Below are positions 1 to 5,373 of a stretch of 6,697 nt of DNA, piece by piece. This DNA comes from Anaerolineales bacterium (GTDB lineage Bacteria; Chloroflexota; Anaerolineae; Anaerolineales; UBA4823). The notes beneath the pieces were generated by a model, which saw only the letters and a program-made list of their open reading frames with translations, was not told the origin of the DNA and made no database searches. The position numbers were made by a program, and so were the translations under genes. The stretch lies in assembly GCA_028687395.1 (NCBI GenBank), contig JAQUAE010000101.1:1-6697 (forward strand), read 5' to 3'. Numbering within the stretch: position 1 is the first letter of the stretch; each line of letters begins with the position of its first letter.

Positions 1-136
1 TCATCCCAAGCACCTTGCCGCGCAGCACCGGTTGGTTCCCACCGGCTTTCCATTCAGCCTTCAGACGCATGGCCAGTGCGAGCATGTCTTCGAGTTGTTG
101 GGGAGAAAAGTCGGCGATTGCCAGAAAATCCTTCAT
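1..136 (-). CDS. argF: Ornithine carbamoyltransferase, N-terminal part (cut by window edge)
   Basis: This partial gene runs off the left edge; 45 codons are visible, read from the ATG at 136-134. The protein begins MKDFLAIADFSPQQLEDMLA and continues to RGKVLGM. This is the usual opening of bacterial ornithine carbamoyltransferases: a short 'hFLslaDlSpeel' helix, then a 'L.GK.Lgm' strand just before the carbamoyl-phosphate-binding STRTR motif, which lies outside the window. The enzyme makes citrulline from ornithine and carbamoyl phosphate in cytosolic arginine synthesis. An AGGAG Shine-Dalgarno (complement of 146-150) sits nine bases upstream of the ATG and supports this start. A large dyad element lies in the leader. 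Another transcarbamylase of the family is possible, because the catalytic motifs are not visible. Confidence 0.82.
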   Translation of the reverse strand, partial: MKDFLAIADFSPQQLEDMLALAMRLKAEWKAGGNQPVLRGKVLGM

Positions 137-165
137 GTCCTGCAACTCCTTAAAGATGAAATAAT

Positions 166-212
166 CACCCCGGCAGCGGTTCGTGATCGATCTCACGATG
201 CCGCTTGGGGTG
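166..212 (-). promoter_or_regulatory. Dyad-symmetric leader element upstream of argF
   Basis: A 47-base region has three nested pairs of arms: CACCCC (166-171) with GGGGTG (207-212), AGCGG (175-179) with CCGCT (201-205), and TCGTGA (181-186) with TCACGA (193-198), around a six-base centre. It lies between the putative -10 of argF and its Shine-Dalgarno. It could therefore be a 5' UTR hairpin, an attenuator-like structure, or a repressor operator centred on the 18-bp inner palindrome. It does not look like an AT-rich ARG box. No long U-tract directly follows it on the minus strand, so simple intrinsic termination is less likely. The function is inference. Confidence 0.55.
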
Positions 213-223
213 AGTATATCATA
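213..223 (-). promoter_or_regulatory. Candidate -10 region for argF
   Basis: Read on the minus strand, TATGAT (complement of 218-223) and the adjoining TATACT (complement of 213-218) both resemble the sigma-70 -10 box. Transcription would start at about 206-211, at or just inside the dyad element. I see no convincing -35 hexamer at 16-18 bases, so this assignment is tentative. Confidence 0.35.
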
Positions 224-288
224 GCAGATTGGGGCGACGTACTGCCTTAGGGCAGGAATTGGCTTGACGCATGTCACTTTAGGGGGAG

Positions 289-300
289 GGCGCTAGCGCC
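289..300. repeat. Perfect 12-bp palindrome
   Basis: GGCGCTAGCGCC is a perfect palindrome in the intergenic gap between argF and the tRNA gene. It is probably too short and too lacking in a loop to act as a terminator. It could be a protein-binding site or a chance occurrence in GC-rich DNA. Confidence 0.35.
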
Positions 301-313
301 TGGCGGGCAATCC

Positions 314-357
314 ATGCATATAAATTTGCGTTATCGTTATGATATGCATAATAAATT
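314..357. repeat. AT-rich inverted and direct repeat pair
   Basis: ATGCATAT at 314-321 is the exact inverse of ATATGCAT at 342-349, with a 20-base spacer. The same stretch also forms an imperfect direct repeat, TGCATATAAATT (315-326) against TGCATAATAAATT (345-357), whose copies begin exactly 30 bases apart. The block is conspicuously AT-rich against its surroundings and contains no gene on either strand. It may be a regulatory or protein-binding site or a relic of inserted DNA; nothing in the sequence decides between them. Confidence 0.4.
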
Positions 358-380
358 CAATGTTGCGCCATGGGATGGAA

Positions 381-408
381 AAGAAAAACCCGCCCTGAAC
401 GAGCGGGT
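381..408 (-). terminator. Rho-independent terminator after tRNA-Gly
   Basis: On the minus strand, ACCCGC (complement of 403-408) pairs with GCGGGT (complement of 388-393) around a nine-base loop and is followed by a T-rich run (complement of 381-387, ending in TTTTCTT). It begins only a few bases after the tRNA 3' end and in the right orientation to end the tRNA transcript. Its upstream arm repeats the last bases of the tRNA acceptor strand: the plus-strand octamer GAGCGGGT occurs at 401-408 and again at 413-420. Confidence 0.75.
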
Positions 409-413
409 CGTTG

Positions 414-485
414 AGCGGGTGATGGGATTCGAACCCACGAATGGTAGCTTGGGAAGCTACTGCCTTACCACTTGGCAACACCCGC
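414..485 (-). tRNA. tRNA-Gly, anticodon CCC
   Basis: The minus strand folds as a complete 72-base tRNA. The seven-base acceptor arm GCGGGTG (from 485) pairs with CACCCGC (ending at 415). The D arm is GCC...GGC. The anticodon stem GTAGC/GCTAC encloses the loop TTCCCAA, giving anticodon CCC. The T arm is GTGGG-TTCGAAT-CCCAT. The discriminator base is U (complement of 414), as is usual for bacterial glycine tRNAs. The 3' CCA is not encoded, because the next bases read CAA, so CCA would be added by a nucleotidyltransferase. It reads GGG codons. It appears to be a single-gene transcript with its own promoter and terminator. Confidence 0.95.
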
Positions 486-498
486 GTTGCTGGGCAAG

Positions 499-504
499 AT
501 TATA
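499..504 (-). promoter_or_regulatory. -10 box of the tRNA-Gly promoter
   Basis: The minus strand reads a perfect TATAAT here, 13 bases before the mature tRNA 5' end. That would give a leader of roughly seven bases for RNase P to remove. The hexamer at the expected -35 distance (GTCCAG, complement of 522-527, 17-base spacer) is poor, so recognition may depend mainly on the -10 box. Confidence 0.65.
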
Positions 505-536
505 CCCGAATTTTTCCTGCGCTGGACGGTGAATGA

Positions 537-559
537 ACGCCAGGGAGCGGAGCTGGCGT
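537..559. repeat. 7-bp inverted repeat between tRNA and oxidoreductase promoters
   Basis: ACGCCAG (537-543) and CTGGCGT (553-559) are perfect inverse copies separated by nine bases. The pair sits in the divergent spacer, just upstream of the tRNA promoter and about 35 bases before the candidate -35 of the oxidoreductase operon. A dimeric regulator could bind here, but short perfect repeats also occur by chance. Confidence 0.35.
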
Positions 560-593
560 GGATCCAAAACCTTGCCCGCTTCCCAGCAGCCTA

Positions 594-622
594 TTACCAC
601 GTCCTGCAAATTCTGGTAAACT
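594..622 (+). promoter_or_regulatory. Candidate promoter of the oxidoreductase-nnrED operon
   Basis: TTACCA (594-599) and TAAACT (617-622) are separated by 17 bases. Each matches the sigma-70 consensus at four of six positions. The start point would be near 629, leaving a leader of about 40 bases before the ATG at 671. The match is moderate and other start points are possible. Confidence 0.4.
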
Positions 623-670
623 GGATGGGGCGGAAGGAATAAATATACACAGTACAGGACAGAAAGGGTT

Positions 671-2524
671 ATGCAACCGATTCTGAGCGTCGATTTGAGC
701 ACAGGGGAGATCAACCCGCTCGTCGTTCCGGAGACCTGGGTACGCGAATACGTCGGGGGGGCTTCGCTGGCGGCGCGCCTGCTCTACGCGGCGCTCACGC
801 CTGAACTGGACCCGCTCTCCCCACGAGCGCCGCTGCTCTTCCTCACCGGCCCGCTCACCGGCACATCCGGGCCGGCCGTGGGACGCTTCGTGGTCACCGG
901 AAAGTCGCCAGCCACGGGCTTGTGGGCGGAATCCAATTGCGGTGGTTTCTGGGGGCCGGAGCTGCGCATGGCAGGTTATGATGGGCTGTGGATTAGCGGC
1001 CGCGCCGAGCAGCCGGTGTATTTATCCATTCATGACCACCAGGTAACGCTCCGTCCCGCCACGCACCTGTGGGGGTTGGAGACCTACGCCACGCAAGAAG
1101 CTATTTCCCAGGAGCTGGGCCAACAGGGAACGCGGGTGGCGGTGATCGGGCCGGCGGGCGAGGCGCGCCTTCCCTTCGCCAGCATCCTGACTGATCATGG
1201 TCGGGTGGCAGGGCGCACTGGCCTGGGAGCGGTGATGGGCGCCAAGAACCTGAAAGCCATCGCCGTTCAGGGAAATGGCCGGGTGCCGCTGACTGACGGC
1301 GAGGGATACGCTCGAGCGCGCAGCCTGGCCAATAAAGACCTGCGCTCGAATGCCGAGACGGAAGTGGCGCGCCAGCTTGGCACAGCCTCTGTGGCAGACT
1401 ATTTGGATTACCTGGGCGAGATGCCCAAGAAATATTTCCAAAGGGTGGAATATGGAGGCGCCGAGCGCATCTCCGGTGCGGTCATCGCCGACACCATCCT
1501 GGCAGGTGTGAAAGCCTGCCACGCCTGCGTCATCGCTTGCGGGCGGGTGGTGCGCCTGGAGGATGGCCTGAAGCGCAAGGGCATGGAGTACGAGACGCTG
1601 GTGAGTTTCGGTCCCAACCTGCTGATCGATGACGTGCCAGCGATCACCCGCTTGGGGGAGTTGTGCGACCGCCTGGGGATGGACACGATCAGCGCCAGCA
1701 ACACGATCGGACTGGCGCTCCGCCTCTACGAAAGCGGCGCAATTCGCCCCGAAGACACCGGCGGGCTGCCGCTGCGCTGGGGGGACCCGGCGCTGATCGA
1801 GCAGCTTCTCACCCTGGTGGCGCGGCGCGAGGGTTTCGGCGCGTACCTGGCGGAGGGGGCCAGGGCGCTGGGCAAGCGCTTCCACGCCGAAGAGCTGGCG
1901 GTCCAGGTCAATGGGCTGGAGGTCGCATACCACGACCCGCGAGGCAGCTCCGGCATGGCTCTGGTGTACGCCACTTCACCGCGCGGCGCCTGCCACAACC
2001 AATCGGACTATTTCCTGGTGGATATCGGCGGCGGGGAGGAGAGCCTTGGCATGCGCAAGTACCCCCGCCTGGCTGGCAACGAGAAGGCGCGCAACGTCGC
2101 CATTCACCAGGATTGGCGCACGCTTTTCAACAGCCTGGTGATGTGCGTGTTTGCCAACGTGCATCCCGACCAGGTGCTGGTATTACTTAATAGCGCCACT
2201 GGCGCTGCCTGGACGGTGGAGGGGATGATGCAAGCAGGGGAACGCGGTTGGAACCTGAAGCGCCTGATCAACCACCGCCTGGGCTTGCGGCGTGAAAACG
2301 ACCGCTTACCCAAAGCTCTATTGCGCCCCTTCGAGGACGCCACCCCGGGGAAGGGCAACTTCGTCCCTGATCTTGAGGCGATGTTAGCGGCGTATTACCA
2401 GGCGCGCGGCTGGGATCCCGTTACGGGATTCCCCACACCTGCCAAGATGGATGAACTGGGTTTGGGTTGGGCGGCAGCAGACCTGGCCGCGCTCACTCCG
2501 GAGCTCCAGGCGAACAGGACGTAA
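671..2524 (+). CDS. Aldehyde:ferredoxin oxidoreductase family protein (tungsten/molybdenum enzyme)
   Basis: This cytosolic, oxygen-sensitive enzyme family oxidises aldehydes to carboxylic acids and reduces ferredoxin, using a bis-pterin tungsten (or molybdenum) centre and a 4Fe-4S cluster. The 617-residue length fits the family (about 600). The N-terminal domain opens with SVDLSTGEI (6-14) and carries the signature GRTGLGAVMGAKNLKAI (181-197). Cluster ligands are Cys283, Cys286 and Cys290 (C-x2-C-x3-C), with the expected distant fourth cysteine at 492 in LVMCVFAN. LGMDTIS (335-341) and HDPRG (421-425) are typical pterin-contact motifs. There is no signal peptide. ATG 671 is the only start after the in-frame stop at 617-619; a GAAAGG stretch lies just before it. 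The substrate cannot be read from sequence, and no dedicated ferredoxin or small subunit gene lies beside it. Confidence 0.93.
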   Translation: MQPILSVDLSTGEINPLVVPETWVREYVGGASLAARLLYAALTPELDPLSPRAPLLFLTGPLTGTSGPAVGRFVVTGKSPATGLWAESNCGGFWGPELRMAGYDGLWISGRAEQPVYLSIHDHQVTLRPATHLWGLETYATQEAISQELGQQGTRVAVIGPAGEARLPFASILTDHGRVAGRTGLGAVMGAKNLKAIAVQGNGRVPLTDGEGYARARSLANKDLRSNAETEVARQLGTASVADYLDYLGEMPKKYFQRVEYGGAERISGAVIADTILAGVKACHACVIACGRVVRLEDGLKRKGMEYETLVSFGPNLLIDDVPAITRLGELCDRLGMDTISASNTIGLALRLYESGAIRPEDTGGLPLRWGDPALIEQLLTLVARREGFGAYLAEGARALGKRFHAEELAVQVNGLEVAYHDPRGSSGMALVYATSPRGACHNQSDYFLVDIGGGEESLGMRKYPRLAGNEKARNVAIHQDWRTLFNSLVMCVFANVHPDQVLVLLNSATGAAWTVEGMMQAGERGWNLKRLINHRLGLRRENDRLPKALLRPFEDATPGKGNFVPDLEAMLAAYYQARGWDPVTGFPTPAKMDELGLGWAAADLAALTPELQANRT

Positions 2525-2550
2525 GCATTCTCTCTCGGGGAGGCAGGACG

Positions 2551-4188
2551 ATGAAACTGGTGAGCGTGGCGGAGATGCAGGCCATCGAGCGCGCCGCGGA
2601 CGCGGCGGGATTGACCTACGCGCAAATGATGGAGAACGCCGGACAGGGTTTGGGGGAGGTGGTCGCTAAGGCTTATGCTCAACTGCCGGCGCGCAAAGCC
2701 CTCGGCCTGGTGGGCTCGGGCAACAACGGCGGGGACACGCTGGTGGCCCTGGCGTATCTGCTCGAGCGCGGTTGGCAGGCCAGCGCTTACCTGGCGCGAC
2801 CCCGGCCACCGGGCGACCCGCTCATTGAGCGCTTCACTTCCCGGGGTGGGAAGCTGTACGACCTCGAAGCCGACCCCGAATTGGAGGGCTTATCCCGCCT
2901 GGTCGAAGGGCACCCACTGCTGCTGGATGGCGTCTTGGGCACCGGCATCCGCCTGCCCTTGCACCAGGCGGTCGCCAGAGTGCTCGAAAGGGTGCGCGAC
3001 CTGGCCGGCCAGCTCGGCGAGGCGCTCCACGTCGTAGCGGTGGATTGCCCCTCCGGCGTCGATTGCGAAAGCGGCGCAGCCGCGCCTGAAACCATCCCGG
3101 CGGAGATGACCGTAACCATGGCGGCGGTCAAAGCCGGTCTGCTCAAACTGCCGGCTTTTCAACTGGCCGGGGAAATATGTGTGGTCAGCATCGGCCTGGC
3201 GGATGACTTCGAACCCTGGGCGAAGATCCAGCGCCTGGTGATGGAGAAGGACTGGGTGGCGGAGCGGTTACCGTCTCGACCGCTGGACGCGCATAAAGGC
3301 ACCTTTGGCACCGCGCTCATCGTTGCGGGATGCGTCAATTACAGCGGGGCGGCGTTGCTGGCGGGAAAAGCCGCCTATCTGAGCGGCGCTGGCCTGGTGA
3401 CGCTGGCTGTCCCTCGACCCTTGCAATCGGTGCTTGCCGGCCATTTTGCGGAGGCCACCTGGTTGCCGCTTCCGGAAGACCAAGGTGTGATCGCTGGCAA
3501 AGGCGCTGACCTGCTGCTGAGCCATGTGCATAAAGCGACCGCTTTGCTCATCGGCCCGGGCTTTGGGCTGGAAGAAACCACGCGCCAGTTCATCTCGCGG
3601 GTATTGCAAACTGCCAGCGAGCGCAAGCGCCCGGAGAAACGGTACCTGGATACCGGCAGCGCACCTGGCGCCCCGCGGCGGATCGAGCTGCCCCCACTGG
3701 TCATGGACGCCGATGGGCTCAAGCTGCTGGCGCAACTCCCGAACTGGCCTGGATTGCTACCCGCCAACACGGTGCTGACGCCTCATCCAGGCGAGATGGG
3801 CGTGCTCACTTCGCTCTCGCCGGCAGAAATCCAATCCGACCGGTTGGCCCTGGCGGAGCGCTGCGCCCTCCAGTGGGGTCACGTGGTGGTTTTGAAGGGA
3901 GCGTTCAGTGTAATTGCCGCGCCGGATGGGCGCACTGCTCTGGTCCCGGTGGCTTCGGCGGCGCTGGCGCGGGCTGGCACGGGGGACGTGCTGGCCGGAC
4001 TGATCGCCGGCTTGCGGGCGCAGCGGCTGGAGGCTTTCGATGCGGCAGCGATGGGAGCCTGGATTCACGCCCAGGCGGGCTTGAGGGCGGCCAGGCGGGT
4101 GGGCAGCGAGGCGGCCGTCCTGGCCGGGGATATTCTCGATGGGGTGGTGGAGGTGATGGGGGAGTTGGCGGGGAGGGAAGGAAAATAA
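2551..4188 (+). CDS. nnrED: Bifunctional NAD(P)HX epimerase / ADP-dependent NAD(P)HX dehydratase
   Basis: This 545-residue fusion repairs hydrated NADH and NADPH: the N-terminal half (YjeF_N, about 1-225) interconverts the R and S epimers, and the C-terminal half (about 240-540, carbohydrate-kinase fold) dehydrates S-NAD(P)HX using ADP. Epimerase marks are GSGNNGGD (55-62), LDGVLGTG (125-132) and VDCPSGVD (164-171). Dehydratase marks are HKGTFG (248-253), GPGFG (335-339), MDADGL (385-390), LTPHPGEM (409-416) and AGTGDVLAG (475-483), which holds the presumed catalytic Asp. A low-complexity insert (about 354-380), rich in Arg, Glu and Pro, separates GPGFG from MDADG. The frame stays open upstream to 2467, but GGGGAGG (2537-2543) seven bases before ATG 2551, plus the start of homology, decides this start. 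It follows the oxidoreductase by 26 bases and is probably cotranscribed. Confidence 0.93.
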   Translation: MKLVSVAEMQAIERAADAAGLTYAQMMENAGQGLGEVVAKAYAQLPARKALGLVGSGNNGGDTLVALAYLLERGWQASAYLARPRPPGDPLIERFTSRGGKLYDLEADPELEGLSRLVEGHPLLLDGVLGTGIRLPLHQAVARVLERVRDLAGQLGEALHVVAVDCPSGVDCESGAAAPETIPAEMTVTMAAVKAGLLKLPAFQLAGEICVVSIGLADDFEPWAKIQRLVMEKDWVAERLPSRPLDAHKGTFGTALIVAGCVNYSGAALLAGKAAYLSGAGLVTLAVPRPLQSVLAGHFAEATWLPLPEDQGVIAGKGADLLLSHVHKATALLIGPGFGLEETTRQFISRVLQTASERKRPEKRYLDTGSAPGAPRRIELPPLVMDADGLKLLAQLPNWPGLLPANTVLTPHPGEMGVLTSLSPAEIQSDRLALAERCALQWGHVVVLKGAFSVIAAPDGRTALVPVASAALARAGTGDVLAGLIAGLRAQRLEAFDAAAMGAWIHAQAGLRAARRVGSEAAVLAGDILDGVVEVMGELAGREGK

Positions 4189-4190
4189 TT

Positions 4191-4241
4191 GGAGTGCGGC
4201 AAGGGCGGCAGTCAAACTGCCGCACTCCCTGCCGCACTCCC
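4191..4241. terminator. Palindrome with tandem 12-mers between convergent genes, probable terminator
   Basis: The outer arms GGAGTGCGGCA (4191-4201) and TGCCGCACTCC (4230-4240) are perfect inverses, and inside them GCGGCAGT (4205-4212) pairs with ACTGCCGC (4216-4223) around a three-base loop. The right side contains the perfect tandem repeat TGCCGCACTCCC at 4218-4229 and 4230-4241, so the left arm can pair with either copy. It starts two bases after the nnrED stop and ends before the convergent ytxH-like gene. Read on the minus strand it is followed by AATTATTTTCC, so it is a better intrinsic terminator for that strand; on the plus strand there is no U-tract. Confidence 0.6.
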
Positions 4242-4256
4242 TCCAAGGTGGAAAAG

Positions 4257-4694
4257 TTAAGATTTTGTCGGGGTGGTGGAGGATTCACCGCCAGCCAGGT
4301 TGTCGCGGGTGCGCTTGGCCGCCTTCTTTCCGGAGTCGATGGCGCCCTCCAGGCGAGTCTTCTGTTCTTCGAGGATCACCTGGCCGCGTTTCTGCAGCTC
4401 AGTGGTGCGCTGCTTGGTGATCTGGGTCAGCTCTTCCGCTCGCCTACGGGTTTCTTCGAGGGCTTTCTCGGCGCGCGAGCGGGCATCCTCCAGGGCATGT
4501 TCAGCGCGCAGGCGGGCTTCTTCAGCCGTTTCCACGGCCTTGTCTTTGATCTCGATGCTCTTTTCCTTGATTACAGCCCGCGTCTCCTCTCCAGATTGGG
4601 GGGCGTAGAGCAGGGCAATCACCGCGCCGAGCACGCCGCCGAGCACAAAACCGGTCAAAAAAGCGCCGAAATCACTATCACGATTAGACATCAT
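4257..4694 (-). CDS. YtxH-family membrane-anchored coiled-coil protein
   Basis: The 145-residue protein has one N-terminal hydrophobic, glycine-rich helix (about 9-30) that runs into LLYAPQSGEETR (28-39), the hallmark of YtxH-domain proteins (Bacillus general stress protein family). Residues 40-130 are a long charged helix rich in Ala, Glu, Arg and Lys, with recurring AEEARLRAEHALEDARSRAE-type segments that predict a coiled coil or amphipathic rod, and the tail is short and polar. It is probably anchored in the cytoplasmic membrane with the rod in the cytoplasm. The biochemical role is unknown; the family is linked to stress in Bacillus. An AGGAG lies five bases before the ATG at 4694, and a second ATG follows directly at 4691. 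The gene starts 20 bases after the stop of its upstream partner. Confidence 0.82.
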   Translation of the reverse strand: MMSNRDSDFGAFLTGFVLGGVLGAVIALLYAPQSGEETRAVIKEKSIEIKDKAVETAEEARLRAEHALEDARSRAEKALEETRRRAEELTQITKQRTTELQKRGQVILEEQKTRLEGAIDSGKKAAKRTRDNLAGGESSTTPTKS

Positions 4695-4714
4695 TCACTC
4701 TCCTTGCTTGAATA

Positions 4715-5173
4715 TTAGCTCCGTCGCCTGGTAAAACCGAATAACCTGGACATTTCCTTCAACGCGGCGAGGTATTCGTTCAACTTCATCACCGGCTCGA
4801 CCATGTTGTTGCTCAGGAAGGCGGTCGTGCCGCGCAGGGTGTTGACTGTCTCGTTGGTCGAATCCAGGATCGGCTTGATTTCGTTCTGGAGCAGGTTGAT
4901 CAGCCTGGCGATTTGGGCGATCAGTATCACCATCGACAAGCCCAACAAAAGGGATACCAGCCCCATGAAGATGATGAAGATGTCGCGGATCTTCTGCGTA
5001 TCCGTCCCGGGGCGCACCAGGTAGACGACGAAGACGACCAGCAACGCCAGGATGAGAATTGCGGCCAGGATGACCCCGACAACCACCCGCTTACGCTTGC
5101 GCAGTTCGTCTGGCGCGAGGGTTTCTCCGCCGTCTTCCCGGATGGGCTGTGATGATAGGATTTCTGCTTCCAT
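4715..5173 (-). CDS. Two-helix membrane protein, YtxG/DUF948-like by context
   Basis: This 152-residue protein is not confidently assigned from sequence alone. An acidic N-terminus is followed by a basic patch RKRKR (25-29) and two hydrophobic segments (about 30-52 and 64-87). After these comes an amphipathic helix (LINLLQNEIKPILDSTNETV, 91-110), a TTAFLSNNMVEP stretch (116-127), and a basic end FTRRRS. A membrane helix followed by 'I.P.L....V..L..T..FLS' resembles DUF948/YtxG proteins, and the gene lies directly upstream of a ytxH-like gene, as ytxG does in Bacillus ytxGHJ. That parallel supports the label but is inference. The start at 5173 has no clear Shine-Dalgarno, and a TAGAAT box lies close upstream, so the message could have a very short leader. 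It is the first gene of the minus-strand pair. Confidence 0.72.
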   Translation of the reverse strand: MEAEILSSQPIREDGGETLAPDELRKRKRVVVGVILAAILILALLVVFVVYLVRPGTDTQKIRDIFIIFMGLVSLLLGLSMVILIAQIARLINLLQNEIKPILDSTNETVNTLRGTTAFLSNNMVEPVMKLNEYLAALKEMSRLFGFTRRRS

Positions 5174-5182
5174 GCCAGAGGG

Positions 5183-5188
5183 ATTCTA
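5183..5188 (-). promoter_or_regulatory. Candidate -10 box for the YtxG/YtxH-like operon
   Basis: The minus strand reads TAGAAT here, about nine bases before the ATG at 5173, which would imply a leaderless or nearly leaderless message. That fits the lack of a good Shine-Dalgarno. No convincing -35 hexamer is visible upstream; a CCCCTAAAGGG near-palindrome lies there instead. An alternative sigma factor is possible but not shown. Confidence 0.3.
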
Positions 5189-5218
5189 CCATAATTCCCT
5201 TTAGGGGTTACTTCGAGC

Positions 5219-5247
5219 CGGTTGCTGTTAACTCAATCCGGCAACCG
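5219..5247. repeat. Inverted repeat in the divergent intergenic region
   Basis: CGGTTGC (5219-5225) and GCAACCG (5241-5247) are perfect inverse copies with a 15-base spacer that itself contains GTTAAC. The site lies between the divergent starts at 5173 and 5374, upstream of both promoters. That is a plausible place for a regulator, though I recognise no specific operator. Confidence 0.35.
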
Positions 5248-5294
5248 CTTTCCTTCGGTACTGTTCTGCCGTCCCGGCGCGGGAAGTTTGTCAC

Positions 5295-5323
5295 TTGAGG
5301 GGAGGTGGTGGACTGTCTATAAT
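5295..5323 (+). promoter_or_regulatory. Promoter of the carbamoyltransferase gene
   Basis: TTGAGG (5295-5300) and a perfect TATAAT (5318-5323) are separated by exactly 17 bases, a strong sigma-70-type arrangement. Transcription would begin near 5330, giving a leader of about 44 bases before the ATG at 5374. Confidence 0.7.
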
Positions 5324-5373
5324 CAAGGCGATGTGCGTGGCCGGTATACGAATATTTTCTGGGAGATACGAGG

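Noticed and set aside
137..220. T-box or arginine riboswitch upstream of argF
   Set aside because: The leader is too short, with no T-box sequence and no specifier or terminator/antiterminator arrangement; only the dyad is supported.
242..255. CTGCC-TTAG-GGCAG mini hairpin upstream of the argF promoter
   Set aside because: Five-base arms without a U-tract or a gene end nearby; indistinguishable from chance.
314..532. 72-codon plus-strand open frame
   Set aside because: It runs through the terminator and tRNA-Gly gene; the peptide has no family features.
457..714. 85-codon minus-strand open frame with a hydrophobic start
   Set aside because: It overlaps the tRNA, its promoter and the start of the oxidoreductase; no ribosome site and no recognisable motif.
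1022..1933. Long 303-codon minus-strand open frame inside the oxidoreductase gene
   Set aside because: It is fully antisense to a gene with clear family motifs; its composition (many His, Arg, Gln, Pro) is typical of a shadow frame in GC-rich DNA.
2467..2550. Upstream in-frame extension of the nnrED gene from an ATG at 2467
   Set aside because: It would overlap the oxidoreductase by 58 bases, and the 28 extra residues look unrelated; ATG 2551 has an ideal GGGGAGG and begins where homology begins.
3873..4718. 281-codon plus-strand open frame across the nnrED end and the YtxH gene
   Set aside because: It overlaps two well-supported genes, is Gly-rich at first, and spans the terminator palindrome.
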